Shown piece after piece: positions 27,501-36,217 of a DNA stretch of 64,000 nt (positions are counted from its first letter, which is position 1; each line of letters starts with the position of its first letter). The position numbers and the translations under genes are program-made. The stretch spans positions 1,488,001 to 1,552,000 of the forward strand of contig NZ_HF545616.1 in the NCBI RefSeq assembly GCF_000723465.1, written 5' to 3'. Under the pieces are notes generated by a model, which was not told where the DNA came from, ran no database searches, and saw nothing but the letters and a program-made list of their open reading frames with translations. Source of the DNA: Ruminococcus bicirculans (ex Wegman et al. 2014). GTDB lineage: Bacteria; Bacillota; Clostridia; Oscillospirales; Ruminococcaceae.

Positions 27501-28221
27501 AGATACAACTATTAGCGAAATAGAAGCGGACAAAACAATGCTTAGAAATCTTCTTGACAAATTTGCATTTGAGTATGACTGGTCAGGAGTATCTACACCA
27601 GCAAAGCTTACTGTTACGGAGATAACTGCGGCTGAAAAAGAGAAGCAGACAGAGAAAACCGAACCTGAGTTTTATCCTAGTCTTCCACGGCTTGATGATG
27701 AGTTTGATAAACTATCAGCAGCGGAAAAGGGAACTTTTACCCACAAATTTATGGAGTTATCGGACTATGATAAGGCACATGAAAGCGTAAAAACAGAGCT
27801 TGAACGTCTTGTGAATCAGGGGTACTTCAGCCAGAAAGAAGCTGACGGAGTTTATGTTGAAGCACTTGAAGCATTCTTTAGATCTGATTTTTATGAGCGT
27901 GTGAAAAATTCCGATAATGTGATGCGTGAAAAGAAGTTTCTTGTTTCAATGAGTGATCTTGACTTAAGTGAAAATCTTCCTGAATATAATGGTAACAGTG
28001 GTATGCTTCAAGGTATCGCCGATTGTATCTTCCACGAGCCTGACGGATATGTTATCGTTGATTATAAAACTGACAGATTTAATGATTTGTCACATCTCAT
28101 GGGCTATAAAACACAGCTTGCACTGTATAAAGCATCATTTGAGATGATACTCGGAGAGAAAATAAAAAGCTGTTATATTTATTCATTCTGGTTGAGAAAA
28201 GGGGTTGAAATCAAGCTCTGA
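24511..28221 (+). CDS. addA: Helicase-nuclease subunit AddA
   Basis: This 1236-residue protein is the UvrD-like helicase and nuclease subunit of AddAB. Walker A is SAAAGSGKTTVL with Lys31. Further helicase motifs are LFIDEFQDVN-like (here IFIDEFQDVN), VGDIKQAIYRFR, TYHASKGLEYPFVF and LLYVGCTRAKERL. The C-terminal nuclease carries YVIVDYKTDRF. Translation starts with TTG at 24511, immediately after the addB stop, with AAAGGAG upstream. Unlike AddB, it has an intact ATP-binding site. Confidence 0.96.
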   Translation: MADTKWTKEQERAISDRGKGIIVSAAAGSGKTTVLIERMIQLLSDEKNKIPADRLLAVTFTKEAASSMKEKLSRAFDEQLRRDPENKWLLSQQNLIQLARISTINSFCLDLVKSNLHEFDFQGGLDILDDSVQNLILQEAITQAYEKLCEEDYESYKLLKNAFADKTLNEITDNLYKFMRSLPFPERWIAEVHKNFTDDKIFDSFIKDNICVAQTKLKEAFSMYEVFEEYACRKEIEGIPFIKHIKMNETADSDRELLHRLRKLLESGDIDTIAKSDWKFSTIKRFPTNKAFNASLDDDIRIRFKDNYAFCASYRNKYKDIVAKITDMFNNTKLIMKENMLESGRIFTVLCRVCEDIDKISQEMKLERNGVTFSDVEIMARELLVKDTENGPVRTELCEEIRRNRLYELIFIDEFQDVNNLQELVFRSLSDSDNLDIMGKNVFVVGDIKQAIYRFRLSNPELFCKTRNDASAPENSEQLEAILLSKNFRSRESVVDFVNFLFHYLMTQHTGQVDYDRNEELRYGELYDENNKPTEIMLIPFDKDYKKTNGYSVENKVIAQKIKHMLENGEEVKDHGSLRPCRAGDFCILVQKNDEITLMAKALEEVDLKAYSEDTNGYMKSREITLVLNMLRVIDNPMNDIAMTAIMMSPIMGFTPDEMAAVTEKSKKPNSKLKDHIYQVVAASASAEDSHEKEATHISFNNKTLQDKCIELNKLINSLRYLSMSMGLERLIRKIYDMTDLMGIVSLYLDSDKKRANLRLLLEYASSYEQNSQEGVTGFLRYIDSVSSNEKAFKQAMTVTEGLDSVYIKTYHASKGLEYPFVFLCQLDIPLIKKDKGYCSHNKLGFAFSFMDNSKLMRKTSLYYDKLSKESKAEEKSEKLRLLYVGCTRAKERLFVSYAPIIYSNTTYEKVIERKVGIVDRLRNIYSKQGDSLENVVADAETMLDWITITLALHSTGDQLTSWLGTDNIAVSGDEYPEPEIIYNEYGIENTEPTQEEDTTISEIEADKTMLRNLLDKFAFEYDWSGVSTPAKLTVTEITAAEKEKQTEKTEPEFYPSLPRLDDEFDKLSAAEKGTFTHKFMELSDYDKAHESVKTELERLVNQGYFSQKEADGVYVEALEAFFRSDFYERVKNSDNVMREKKFLVSMSDLDLSENLPEYNGNSGMLQGIADCIFHEPDGYVIVDYKTDRFNDLSHLMGYKTQLALYKASFEMILGEKIKSCYIYSFWLRKGVEIKL

Positions 28222-28285
28222 ATGTGATATAATGACATATAGAGAACTTTGATAATATTTTTTTGAAATAATTTGAGAAAAGGTA

Positions 28286-28314
28286 TTGACAAGTGGGTAA
28301 AAGTGTAGTATAAT
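28286..28314 (+). promoter_or_regulatory. Consensus sigma-A promoter of infC-rpmI-rplT
   Basis: TTGACA (28286-28291), a 17-base spacer and TATAAT (28309-28314). It is a perfect match to both hexamers and leaves a leader of about 150 bases before infC. Confidence 0.88.
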
Positions 28315-28320
28315 ATCATG

Positions 28321-28468
28321 GTAAACAAAGCAGAACAATGTCCGTTCTCACCTTAAGCGCAGATCTCTGTAGTAAAAAGGTCAACATGAATTTGCATATC
28401 AATGTGATTTTATGCGGGTACGGATCAGTTCTGTGCCCGTTTTATTTTATTTTTGGAGGTGCTGCGTC
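28321..28468 (+). ncRNA. infC leader with probable attenuator
   Basis: The 148-base untranslated leader ends in a terminator-like hairpin: CGGGTAC (28415-28421) with GTGCCCG (28433-28439), followed by TTTTATTTTATTTTT (28440-28454). The infC ribosome binding site, GGAGGTG, follows directly. In Bacillus the same operon is controlled by L20 binding to an L20 leader that terminates early. Position, length and the hairpin fit such a mechanism. I could not trace the L20-binding pseudoknot by eye, so the family label is inferred. Confidence 0.6.
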
Positions 28469-28987
28469 ATTAGCAACAGGGAACATCAGATCAACGAAGA
28501 GATCCGTGATAAAGAACTCAGGGTCATAGACGTTGACGGAAATCAGCTTGGTATTTTAAGTGCTGACGAGGCTCTTAAAATTGCATTTGAGAAAGATCTT
28601 GATCTTGTAAAGATCGCTCCTCAGGCAACTCCGCCTGTATGCCGTATCATGGATTATGGCAAGTTCTGTTTTGAACAGACAAAGCGTGCGAAGGAAGCAA
28701 AGAAAAATCAGAAAGTTATCGAGATCAAGGAAGTTAGAATGTCATCTACGATCGATACTCATGATTTTAATGTAAAGGTCAATCAGGCTGTTAAATTCCT
28801 TAACGGAGGAGATAAGATAAAAGTTTCTGTAAGGTTCAAGAAAAGAACTTTGGCTCATCCACAGTTCGGTGAAGAACTTCTTGCAAAATTCAAAGACGCT
28901 ATCTCTGAAGCCGGCGTTGTTGACAAGCCATCAAAAATGGAGGGACGCAGTCTTGTGATGTTCGTTTCTCCGAAAGTAAACAAGTAA
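28469..28987 (+). CDS. infC: Translation initiation factor IF-3
   Basis: This 172-residue factor keeps 30S subunits free and checks the start codon. It begins with the rare codon ATT at 28469, preceded by GGAGGTG at 28455-28461. The protein then reads SNREHQINEEIRDKELRVID, exactly the family N-terminus. An in-frame ATG at 28412 exists, but it lies inside the attenuator hairpin and adds 19 unrelated residues. An ATT or similar start is known for infC and lets IF-3 repress its own translation. Later segments include PPVCRIMDYGKF and KVSVRFKKRTLAHP-type RNA-binding sequence. Confidence 0.95.
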   Translation: MSNREHQINEEIRDKELRVIDVDGNQLGILSADEALKIAFEKDLDLVKIAPQATPPVCRIMDYGKFCFEQTKRAKEAKKNQKVIEIKEVRMSSTIDTHDFNVKVNQAVKFLNGGDKIKVSVRFKKRTLAHPQFGEELLAKFKDAISEAGVVDKPSKMEGRSLVMFVSPKVNK

Positions 28988-29009
28988 AATAATAAGGAGG
29001 ATAAATACA

Positions 29010-29207
29010 ATGCCAAAGATCAAAACACATTCTGGTGCTAAGAAGCGTTTCAGTGTTACCGGTAGCGGTAAGGTTAAGTTCCAGCACACAAACAAAAGAC
29101 ACAGACTTACTCAGAAGGATCACAAGCGTAAGAGAATCCTGCGTGGTGCAGCTTATGCAGATGATACCAACATCAAGAACGTAAAGGCTCTTATCCCTTA
29201 CAAATAA
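29010..29207 (+). CDS. rpmI: 50S ribosomal protein L35
   Basis: This 65-residue basic protein begins MPKIKTHSGAKKRFSVTGSG, the conserved L35 start, and ends in the usual basic tail. AAGGAGG precedes the ATG. It lies between infC and rplT as in most bacteria. Confidence 0.97.
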   Translation: MPKIKTHSGAKKRFSVTGSGKVKFQHTNKRHRLTQKDHKRKRILRGAAYADDTNIKNVKALIPYK

Positions 29208-29255
29208 ACGAGTTGTAGGGAAAACAAATTTTAAAAATTTCAGGAGGTAATAACT

Positions 29256-29609
29256 ATGGCTCGTGTAAAGGGAGCAATGATGACTCGTAAGAGAAGAAAT
29301 AAGACTCTGAAGCTTGCTAAGGGATACTTTGGTGCCAAGAGCAAGCACTTCAAAATGGCTAAACAGGCTGTAATGAAGTCAGGTCAGTATGCATACATTG
29401 GAAGAAAGCAGAAGAAGAGAGATTTCAGAAAGCTTTGGATCACAAGAATTTCAGCAGCTGCTAAAATGAACGGTATGAATTATTCAACATTCATGAACGG
29501 CGTAAACAAGGCTGGTATCAATCTTAACAGAAAGATGCTTTCCGAAATAGCTATCAGCGATCCTGCTGGTTTCACAGCAATCGCAGAAAAGGCGAAGGCT
29601 GCTCTTTAA
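29256..29609 (+). CDS. rplT: 50S ribosomal protein L20
   Basis: This 117-residue protein begins [20 protein letters not shown] and contains [10 protein letters not shown] and the [12 protein letters not shown] motif of L20. L20 is an early-assembly 23S rRNA-binding protein and, in Bacillus, the repressor of this operon. A CAGGAGG site is upstream. The gene is followed by a terminator. Confidence 0.97.
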   Translation: MARVKGAMMTRKRRNKTLKLAKGYFGAKSKHFKMAKQAVMKSGQYAYIGRKQKKRDFRKLWITRISAAAKMNGMNYSTFMNGVNKAGINLNRKMLSEIAISDPAGFTAIAEKAKAAL

Positions 29610-29612
29610 TAG

Positions 29613-29651
29613 TCAAAAACACGCACGTTCTTGTAACCTGCGTGTTTTGTT
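29613..29651 (+). terminator. Terminator after rplT
   Basis: CAAAACACGCA (about 29614-29625) pairs with TGCGTGTTTTG (29639-29649) around a 13-base loop. The T-rich right arm doubles as the U-tract. Confidence 0.8.
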
Positions 29652-29727
29652 GTATATTAAGGCAACACCATATATGACGCATTTGGCAACTAAATGATTA
29701 AATTTTCAGAATAAGAGGTGACGCAGT

Positions 29728-30549
29728 TTGCATATTAATAGTAAAGATAACCCTAGAGTGAAGCTTTTCAGAAAGCTTCTGTCATCAAAAAAAGCTAGGG
29801 AAGAACATGGATTGTTTGCTGTTGAAGGTGCAAGAAACTGCGTTGACACCGCTTATGAAGCTGTGTGCGGAAGAATAAAAGTTCATTCTGTTTTCTATAC
29901 TCAAACGGCCTTGACTAAGTATAAAAATACACTTAAAACTGATAACCTTTTCTCGTGCACAAGACCTGAAGATGTTTTTGAAATATCTGATGAGCTTGCG
30001 AAAAAGATGACAGATGAAGGAAACTCTCAGGGCATATATATGATCGTTTTTAAGGTCGATTTGCCTTTTGTGGCTGAGTATATTGACAAAAACGGGAAGT
30101 ATCTCGTGCTTGACAATTTACAGGACCCAGGTAATTTGGGTACGCTTTTAAGAACTGCCGATGCCGTAGGCGTTAGTGGAGTAGTTATGACAGATAATTG
30201 CGTTGATCTGTATAACCCAAAGGTGGTTCGTTCTGCTATGGGAAGTACTACAAGACTTGATATTTTTGTAGTGGATAGTTTTCTGAACGTCGCAACGCTT
30301 TTTGATGAGCTTGGTATCATTACAAATGCTGCAGTTGTCAGAAACGGTGAAAATATCACAGAATTTGATTTTGATAGACCGTGTGCTGTTGTAATAGGAA
30401 ACGAGGGCAAAGGTTTGCCTAAAGAACATTCAGACATTTGTAAAAATCGTGTGACTATTTCTATGCACGGTAACATAGAATCACTTAATGCTGCTTGCGC
30501 AGGCACAATCATTTTGTGGGAAATGTTTCGAGGTGGCAGTCATGGATAA
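29728..30549 (+). CDS. SpoU/TrmH-family RNA 2'-O-methyltransferase
   Basis: This 273-residue protein has an N-terminal substrate-binding domain (SKDNPRVKLFRKLLSSKKAR, the usual SpoU-sub-bind start) and a C-terminal knotted SPOUT domain. Motifs are LVLDNLQDPGNLGTLLRTAD, VVIGNEGKGL and ISMHGNIESLNAACA (normally IPM-x-ESLN). It probably methylates a ribose in 23S rRNA, as RlmB-type enzymes do, but the target base cannot be read from the sequence. Translation starts with TTG at 29728 after AGAGGTG. It overlaps dprA by 8 bases. Confidence 0.9.
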   Translation: MHINSKDNPRVKLFRKLLSSKKAREEHGLFAVEGARNCVDTAYEAVCGRIKVHSVFYTQTALTKYKNTLKTDNLFSCTRPEDVFEISDELAKKMTDEGNSQGIYMIVFKVDLPFVAEYIDKNGKYLVLDNLQDPGNLGTLLRTADAVGVSGVVMTDNCVDLYNPKVVRSAMGSTTRLDIFVVDSFLNVATLFDELGIITNAAVVRNGENITEFDFDRPCAVVIGNEGKGLPKEHSDICKNRVTISMHGNIESLNAACAGTIILWEMFRGGSHG

Positions 30550-31774
30550 AGAAAGACTTTTATTGTGGATAAGAGCGGTTCTGATTTTCACTCCATCGAG
30601 CAAACGTATATGGGAAGTTTCTGCAAATTATGATGATATAGTTGAGTTCATGACAGCACTCGATGATCATATGGTCAGCGGACTTAATGATAAAGAGCTG
30701 CAGAGGATAGGAAAATATAGTCTTAAAGACGCAGAAATCATAAAAAAACGCTGTGAAGAGCTTGGCATAAATATTTATTGTTACGAAAGTGAGGGCTATC
30801 CTGACAGACTTAAACGGATCGCAAATCCACCTGCTGTTCTGTATACTTATGGTAACCTTGACTTTTTAAACGATAAATGCGTTATTTCAGTAGTAGGCTC
30901 CCGTGAGCCGTCTGAATATTCTGTAAAGATAACGAAGCATATTTGCGCAGATCTTATAAGAAGAAACTGTCTGCTTGCTTCGGGGTTTGCAGGCGGTATA
31001 GATCAGATCGCTAACAGGATAGCTATTGAAAATAATAGTAGACCTATAGCTGTGTGTGGCATAGCTCTTGATTGTGATTACCCTAAGGGAAGTAACGAGC
31101 TAAAAAAACAGATCGCTGAGAATGGAGTAGTAATATCAGAGTATTTTCCGGGTTATAAACCATTTGGAAATGCTTTTGTGAATCGCAATAGGATTCTTAC
31201 AGGACTTTCAAATGCAGTGCTTTTTACTGAGTGTAGCAAGGAAAGTCATGGTCTTGATAATGTCAATCACGCCATATCTCAAGGAAAACAGGTATTTGTA
31301 GTACCGCCACATGATATCTATGACAGCCGATATTTCGGACAGCGTGATCTCATAAGAAATGAGTGTCAACCTGTGTTCGGCGCAGAGGATATAGTGTATT
31401 CGCTTGGCAATGAAAGGTATCAATCTCTTAGACTTGTGGAAAGCCTGGGAGAGTTCACGCTTCCTGCTGAGGATTCTGCTATACTTAACAATGGCGAGCC
31501 TAAGACAGTGAAGCACAGAAAAAGCAAAAGAAAAGTGCCTGACAGCAAGACTGTTTCTGAAACAGAAGTGGTAAAGCCAACACCTGAGCCTGATCTGTCA
31601 GGGCTTGATGACACACAAAAGAGCATTTGCAAACTGTTAAAAAGCGGAAATATGCTTGCGGACGAGATAGCCGCAAAGCTTGGTATGGATATCTCTGATG
31701 TGCTTGCACAGCTAACGGAGCTTGAACTTTATGGCACTGTTAAGTCATATCCGGGCAAAATGTTTGGACTTTAA
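30542..31774 (+). CDS. dprA: DNA processing protein DprA
   Basis: This 410-residue protein loads RecA onto incoming single-stranded DNA in transformation. The Rossmann-like DNA-binding domain has VVGSREPSEYS, LASGFAGGIDQIA and the conserved GLSNAVLFTE with PHDIYD. A charged linker (about residues 325-365) joins a C-terminal winged helix (about 365-410, ICKLLKSGNMLADEIAAKLG). The start at 30542 is preferred to an upstream frame because GAGGTGG is close by and the protein then starts MDKERLLLWIR. It precedes topA, the standard order in Firmicutes. Confidence 0.93.
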   Translation: MDKERLLLWIRAVLIFTPSSKRIWEVSANYDDIVEFMTALDDHMVSGLNDKELQRIGKYSLKDAEIIKKRCEELGINIYCYESEGYPDRLKRIANPPAVLYTYGNLDFLNDKCVISVVGSREPSEYSVKITKHICADLIRRNCLLASGFAGGIDQIANRIAIENNSRPIAVCGIALDCDYPKGSNELKKQIAENGVVISEYFPGYKPFGNAFVNRNRILTGLSNAVLFTECSKESHGLDNVNHAISQGKQVFVVPPHDIYDSRYFGQRDLIRNECQPVFGAEDIVYSLGNERYQSLRLVESLGEFTLPAEDSAILNNGEPKTVKHRKSKRKVPDSKTVSETEVVKPTPEPDLSGLDDTQKSICKLLKSGNMLADEIAAKLGMDISDVLAQLTELELYGTVKSYPGKMFGL

Positions 31775-31799
31775 TATATATTAAGAATGGAGAATAGAT

Positions 31800-33890
31800 T
31801 TGTCTAATTTGATCATAGTTGAGTCACCAACGAAGATAAAAACAATTAAGCGTTATCTTAGCGATGATTATGAAGTCGTGGCTTCAAAGGGTCATGTCCG
31901 TGACCTGCCAAAATCAAAGCTGGGCGTCGATATAGATAATAATTTTGAACCTAAATATGTCAACATAAAAGACAAAGAGGGCGTTATAAAAGATATAAAA
32001 AAACTTGCAAAGAAAAGCGACCATGTTTATCTTGCAGGAGACCCTGACCGAGAGGGAGAAGCCATTTCATGGCATCTTGCATTGCTTTTGGGTCTTGACC
32101 TGAATGATAAAAACCGAGTAACTTTCAACGAACTTACTGAAACTGGTATCAAAGCTGGAATGAGCCACCCACGTTCTATTGATATAAACCTTGTTAATGC
32201 ACAGCAGGCAAGACGTATCCTTGACAGACTTGTGGGCTATAAGCTTTCACCTTTTCTTTGGAGAAAGATAAGAAAAGGACTTTCAGCGGGCAGAGTTCAG
32301 TCTGTCGCAGTTAAAATGATATGCGACAGAGAAAACGAGATAAGGGCATTTGTATCTCAGGAATATTGGTCCATTGACGGAAAATTTTCTGCAAACGGTG
32401 AAAGAAAGACCTTTGCCGCAAAGCTTAATACAGTTGACGGAGAAAAGCCAGAGTTGAAAAATAAAGAGCAGGCTGACGAGATACTGAAAAGACTTGAGGG
32501 TGCCGAGTTTGTTATCGACAAGGTAAAAAAGAGCGTTCACAGAAAATCTCCTGCCGCACCATTCACCACCTCGACTTTACAGCAGGAAGCGTCAAGACGT
32601 CTCAGCTTTCAGGCGAGAAGAACGATGAAAACCGCTCAGGAGCTTTATGAGGGTGTTGAGATAAACGATATGGGTCAGACAGGTCTTATCACCTATATGC
32701 GTACCGACAGCCTTAGAATTTCTGATGAAGCAAGAGCAGCGGCATATGATTTTATCAGAAAAAAATATGGCGATAAGTATATCCCTGACACACCGAAAAA
32801 ATATAAAACTAAGGGCAACGCTCAGGACGCTCACGAAGCCATCCGACCAACACACCCAGAGGTAACACCTGATATGGTAAAGGCAAGCGGAGTGACGAGT
32901 GACCAGTACAAGCTTTATAAACTCATTTGGGAGAGATTTATAGCTTCTCAGATGTCAAACTGCCTTATGGACACTGTTTCTGTTGATATCTCTGCAAACG
33001 GTTGTAACTTCAAGGCAACAGGCTATTCTGTAAAGTTCGACGGATTTACTGTTCTTTATGAAGAGGCTAAAGACGATGAGGGCGAAAAGAAAAACGTGCT
33101 TCCTCCAATAAAATCCGGTGACTCAATAAAGGTGCGTAACCTTGAGGAAAATCAGCATTTCACTCAGCCACCTGCAAGATACACAGAAGCGACCCTCGTA
33201 AAGGCGTTTGAGGAAACAGGCATCGGCAGACCTTCGACTTATGTTCCAACTATTACAACCATAATAAACAGGAATTATGTTGAGCGTGACGGAAAACAGC
33301 TTAAGCCGACTTCGCTTGGCGAAGTAACAAACCAGCTTATGAGCGAGCACTTTGATAAAATAGTTGATGTTAAGTTTACTGCAAACATGGAGAAATCTCT
33401 TGACGAAGTGGAAAATGGCAAGAAAAGTTGGGTAAAAACTTTGCAGGATTTTTATAGTGATTTTGACGAGGAATTGACTGAAGCCGAGGAAGCCATGGAC
33501 GGGAAGCGTATCAAAGTGCCTGACGAAGAAACAGATCAGGTGTGCGAGCTTTGCGGCAAACCTATGGTAATAAAGATAGGCAGATATGGCAAATTTATGG
33601 CTTGCTCAGGTTTTCCTGAGTGCAAGAATACCAAGAAAATAGTTCAAGAAACAGGCGGAATTTGCCCTTACTGCGGAAAGAAAGTGCTTCTCAAAAAGTC
33701 TAAAAAGGGCAAAAAGTATTACGGCTGTGAGGACAATCCTGAGTGCAAGTTCATGACATGGGACGTTCCTACCGAAGAGAAATGCCCTAAGTGTGGCAGT
33801 ACGCTTTTCCAGAAAGGCGGAAAGAACGGAATACTCATTTGCCATAAGCCTGATTGCGGATATGAAAGGAATTTATCTAATGGCGGTTAA
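31800..33890 (+). CDS. topA: DNA topoisomerase I
   Basis: This 696-residue type IA topoisomerase relaxes negative supercoils. The Toprim domain begins LIIVESPTKIKTIKRYL and includes AGDPDREGEAISWHL. The active-site tyrosine is Tyr299 in LITYMRTDSLRIS. The C-terminus has three four-cysteine zinc motifs: CELCGKP...CSGFPEC, CPYCGKK...CEDNPEC and CPKCGST...CHKPDC. The start is TTG at 31800 with GGAG at 31789-31792. Its stop overlaps the trmFO start. Confidence 0.97.
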   Translation: MSNLIIVESPTKIKTIKRYLSDDYEVVASKGHVRDLPKSKLGVDIDNNFEPKYVNIKDKEGVIKDIKKLAKKSDHVYLAGDPDREGEAISWHLALLLGLDLNDKNRVTFNELTETGIKAGMSHPRSIDINLVNAQQARRILDRLVGYKLSPFLWRKIRKGLSAGRVQSVAVKMICDRENEIRAFVSQEYWSIDGKFSANGERKTFAAKLNTVDGEKPELKNKEQADEILKRLEGAEFVIDKVKKSVHRKSPAAPFTTSTLQQEASRRLSFQARRTMKTAQELYEGVEINDMGQTGLITYMRTDSLRISDEARAAAYDFIRKKYGDKYIPDTPKKYKTKGNAQDAHEAIRPTHPEVTPDMVKASGVTSDQYKLYKLIWERFIASQMSNCLMDTVSVDISANGCNFKATGYSVKFDGFTVLYEEAKDDEGEKKNVLPPIKSGDSIKVRNLEENQHFTQPPARYTEATLVKAFEETGIGRPSTYVPTITTIINRNYVERDGKQLKPTSLGEVTNQLMSEHFDKIVDVKFTANMEKSLDEVENGKKSWVKTLQDFYSDFDEELTEAEEAMDGKRIKVPDEETDQVCELCGKPMVIKIGRYGKFMACSGFPECKNTKKIVQETGGICPYCGKKVLLKKSKKGKKYYGCEDNPECKFMTWDVPTEEKCPKCGSTLFQKGGKNGILICHKPDCGYERNLSNGG

Positions 33891-35196
33891 GGTAATAGGT
33901 GCAGGACTTGCAGGCTGTGAAGCTGCGTGGCAGTTAGCCCAAGCAGGGATAGACGTTGAGCTTTATGAAATGAAGCCGAAAAAGTTTACGCCCGCCCATA
34001 AATATAAGGGCTTTGCAGAGCTTGTCTGCTCAAATTCATTGAAAGCGGACAGAATAGATTCAGCCGCAGGTATGCTAAAAGAGGAAATGCGCAGGCTTGG
34101 CTCTGTCACAATGGAATGTGCAGCTGAAACTAAGGTATCAGCAGGTGGAGCACTTGCTGTTGACAGGGAAAAGTTTTCCGATATGGTCACGGCAAAGATA
34201 ATGGAAAATCCTCACATCACTGTTATCGAGGAGGAAGTCACAGATATACCTGATGGCGATGTTATAATCGCAACAGGTCCTCTTACAAGCGATGGGCTTG
34301 CAGAGAGTATCGGCAAAATATGCGGTGATTATCTGTATTTTCATGATGCCGCCGCACCTATCGTCACATATGAAAGTCTTGATAAGGATAAGGTGTTTTT
34401 TGCTTCGAGATACGGCAAGGGTGAGGCTGATTATATAAACTGCCCTATGAATAAGGAAGAATATCTCAGGTTCTATAATGAACTTATCAATGCGGAATCC
34501 GCTCCGCTCCATGATTTTGATAAGGAGCATTTTTCAAAGGACGGGTTCAAGGTGTATGAAGGCTGTATGCCGGTTGAGGTCCTTGCCAAAAGAGGAGAGG
34601 ACACAATGCGTTTCGGTCCGCTGAAACCTGTGGGTTTGACAGACCCACGAACAGGAAACAGACCTTATGCCATCGTTCAGCTTCGTGCAGAGAACGCAGA
34701 GGGAAGTCTGTATAACCTTGTGGGCTTTCAGACAAACCTTAAATTTGGTGAGCAGAAAAGAGTATTTTCTCTTATCACAGGACTTGAAAATGCAGAATTT
34801 ATACGCTATGGAGTTATGCATAGAAACACTTTCATCAATTCGCCTAAGCTCTTAAATCCGCAGTTTAATATGCGAGATAGAGAAAACCTTTATTTTGCAG
34901 GTCAAATGACAGGCGTTGAGGGATATATCGAATCGGCGGCAAGCGGAATTTTTGTAGGGTTAAGCATGGCAAGACGTTTGCAGGGCAAGCCTGCGGTTAC
35001 CTTGCCTGATACCACAATGCTGGGTGCGCTTTCAAAGTATATAAGCGATTCTACTGTGGAGAAGTTCCAGCCTATGGGATGTAATATGGGTATCCTGCCT
35101 GAGCTGCCTGAACGTATAAGAGATAAGAAACTGAAATATAAGATGATAGCTGAAAGGGGTCTTGCAGACCTTGACAAGGCTATTGAGGAATTTTAA
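33880..35196 (+). CDS. trmFO: tRNA U54 5-methyltransferase TrmFO
   Basis: This 438-residue FAD- and folate-dependent enzyme makes 5-methyluridine at tRNA position 54. It opens with the FAD-binding motif VIGAGLAGCEAAW and includes AELVCSNSLKAD, GCMPVEVLAKRG and the NMGILPELPERI C-terminal element. The frame is open from 33793, but ATG 33880 has GAAAGGA at 33864-33870 and aligns with the family start. It overlaps the topA stop by 11 bases. Confidence 0.95.
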   Translation: MAVKVIGAGLAGCEAAWQLAQAGIDVELYEMKPKKFTPAHKYKGFAELVCSNSLKADRIDSAAGMLKEEMRRLGSVTMECAAETKVSAGGALAVDREKFSDMVTAKIMENPHITVIEEEVTDIPDGDVIIATGPLTSDGLAESIGKICGDYLYFHDAAAPIVTYESLDKDKVFFASRYGKGEADYINCPMNKEEYLRFYNELINAESAPLHDFDKEHFSKDGFKVYEGCMPVEVLAKRGEDTMRFGPLKPVGLTDPRTGNRPYAIVQLRAENAEGSLYNLVGFQTNLKFGEQKRVFSLITGLENAEFIRYGVMHRNTFINSPKLLNPQFNMRDRENLYFAGQMTGVEGYIESAASGIFVGLSMARRLQGKPAVTLPDTTMLGALSKYISDSTVEKFQPMGCNMGILPELPERIRDKKLKYKMIAERGLADLDKAIEEF

Positions 35197-35206
35197 GGAG
35201 AATGTT

Positions 35207-36217
35207 ATGAACATAGTAATTGACGCTTTCGGCGGAGATAACGCACCTCTCGAAGTCATAAAAGGTTCAATTGACGCACAGAAAGATTTCGGTGTTGACG
35301 TTACTCTTGTTGGTGATGAAGAAAAAATAAAAAAATGTGCACAGGAAAACGGACTTGATATCACAGCTTTACATATCAAGCATGCTGATACTGTTATCGA
35401 GATATGCGAAGAGCCTACAGAAGTAATCAAGGGCAAGAAGGATTGTTCAATGGCTGTGGGCATGAAAATGCTTGCAGACGGCGAGGGCGACGCTTTCGTT
35501 TCAGCTGGCTCAACAGGCGCACTTGTAGTTGGAGCAACGTTTATCGTAAAGAGAATAAAGGGCATCAAAAGACCAGCTCTTGCAACAATACTTCCTACGG
35601 CAACGACGCCTACGATGCTTCTTGACAGCGGTGCAAACGCAGACTGCCGCCCTGAAATGCTTACTCAGTTTGGAATAATGGGTTCGGCTTATATGAACAA
35701 GATACTTGGTGTTGAGTCACCAAGAGTAGGTCTTGCAAATATTGGTGCCGAGGAATCAAAGGGCAGAGAGCTGGAGCTTGAAACTTACAAGCAGTTGAAA
35801 AACGCACCTGTAAACTTTGTTGGAAATATCGAAGCAAGACAGCTTCCTATGGGCGATTGTGACGTATGCGTGGCTGACGGCTTCTGCGGAAACCTTATGC
35901 TCAAGCTTTACGAGGGCATGGCAAAATTCTTCTCAGGGGAGCTTAAAACGCTTCTGACTAAGGATACAAAGTCAAAGATCGCTGCTCTTATGGTAATGAA
36001 GAACGTTAAAGAATTCAAGAAAAAGGTAGACTACTCTGAGTATGGCGGAGCGCCTCTACTTGGTACTGCAAAGCCTGTTATCAAGGCACATGGCTCATCA
36101 AATGCAAGAGCATTCTATAACGCTATCAGACAAGCAAAACAATTTACTGAAACTAATGTGATAGACGAGATCACAACTGCTATCGAGCAGTTGAAAAGCA
36201 AACAGGAGATGTTATAA
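35207..36217 (+). CDS. plsX: Phosphate acyltransferase PlsX
   Basis: This 336-residue protein converts acyl-ACP to acyl phosphate for phospholipid synthesis. It opens IVIDAFGGDNAPLEVIKG and contains SAGSTGALVVGATF, LLDSGANADCRPEML and GNIEARQLPMGDCDVCVADGF-type sequence. AAGGAG precedes the ATG. The usual acpP gene between plsX and rnc is missing: the plsX stop and rnc start share one base. Confidence 0.95.
   Translation: MNIVIDAFGGDNAPLEVIKGSIDAQKDFGVDVTLVGDEEKIKKCAQENGLDITALHIKHADTVIEICEEPTEVIKGKKDCSMAVGMKMLADGEGDAFVSAGSTGALVVGATFIVKRIKGIKRPALATILPTATTPTMLLDSGANADCRPEMLTQFGIMGSAYMNKILGVESPRVGLANIGAEESKGRELELETYKQLKNAPVNFVGNIEARQLPMGDCDVCVADGFCGNLMLKLYEGMAKFFSGELKTLLTKDTKSKIAALMVMKNVKEFKKKVDYSEYGGAPLLGTAKPVIKAHGSSNARAFYNAIRQAKQFTETNVIDEITTAIEQLKSKQEML

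Noticed and set aside
28338-28529. A 63-codon frame across the infC leader.
   Set aside because: It has no ribosome binding site, crosses the attenuator hairpin and overlaps infC in another frame.
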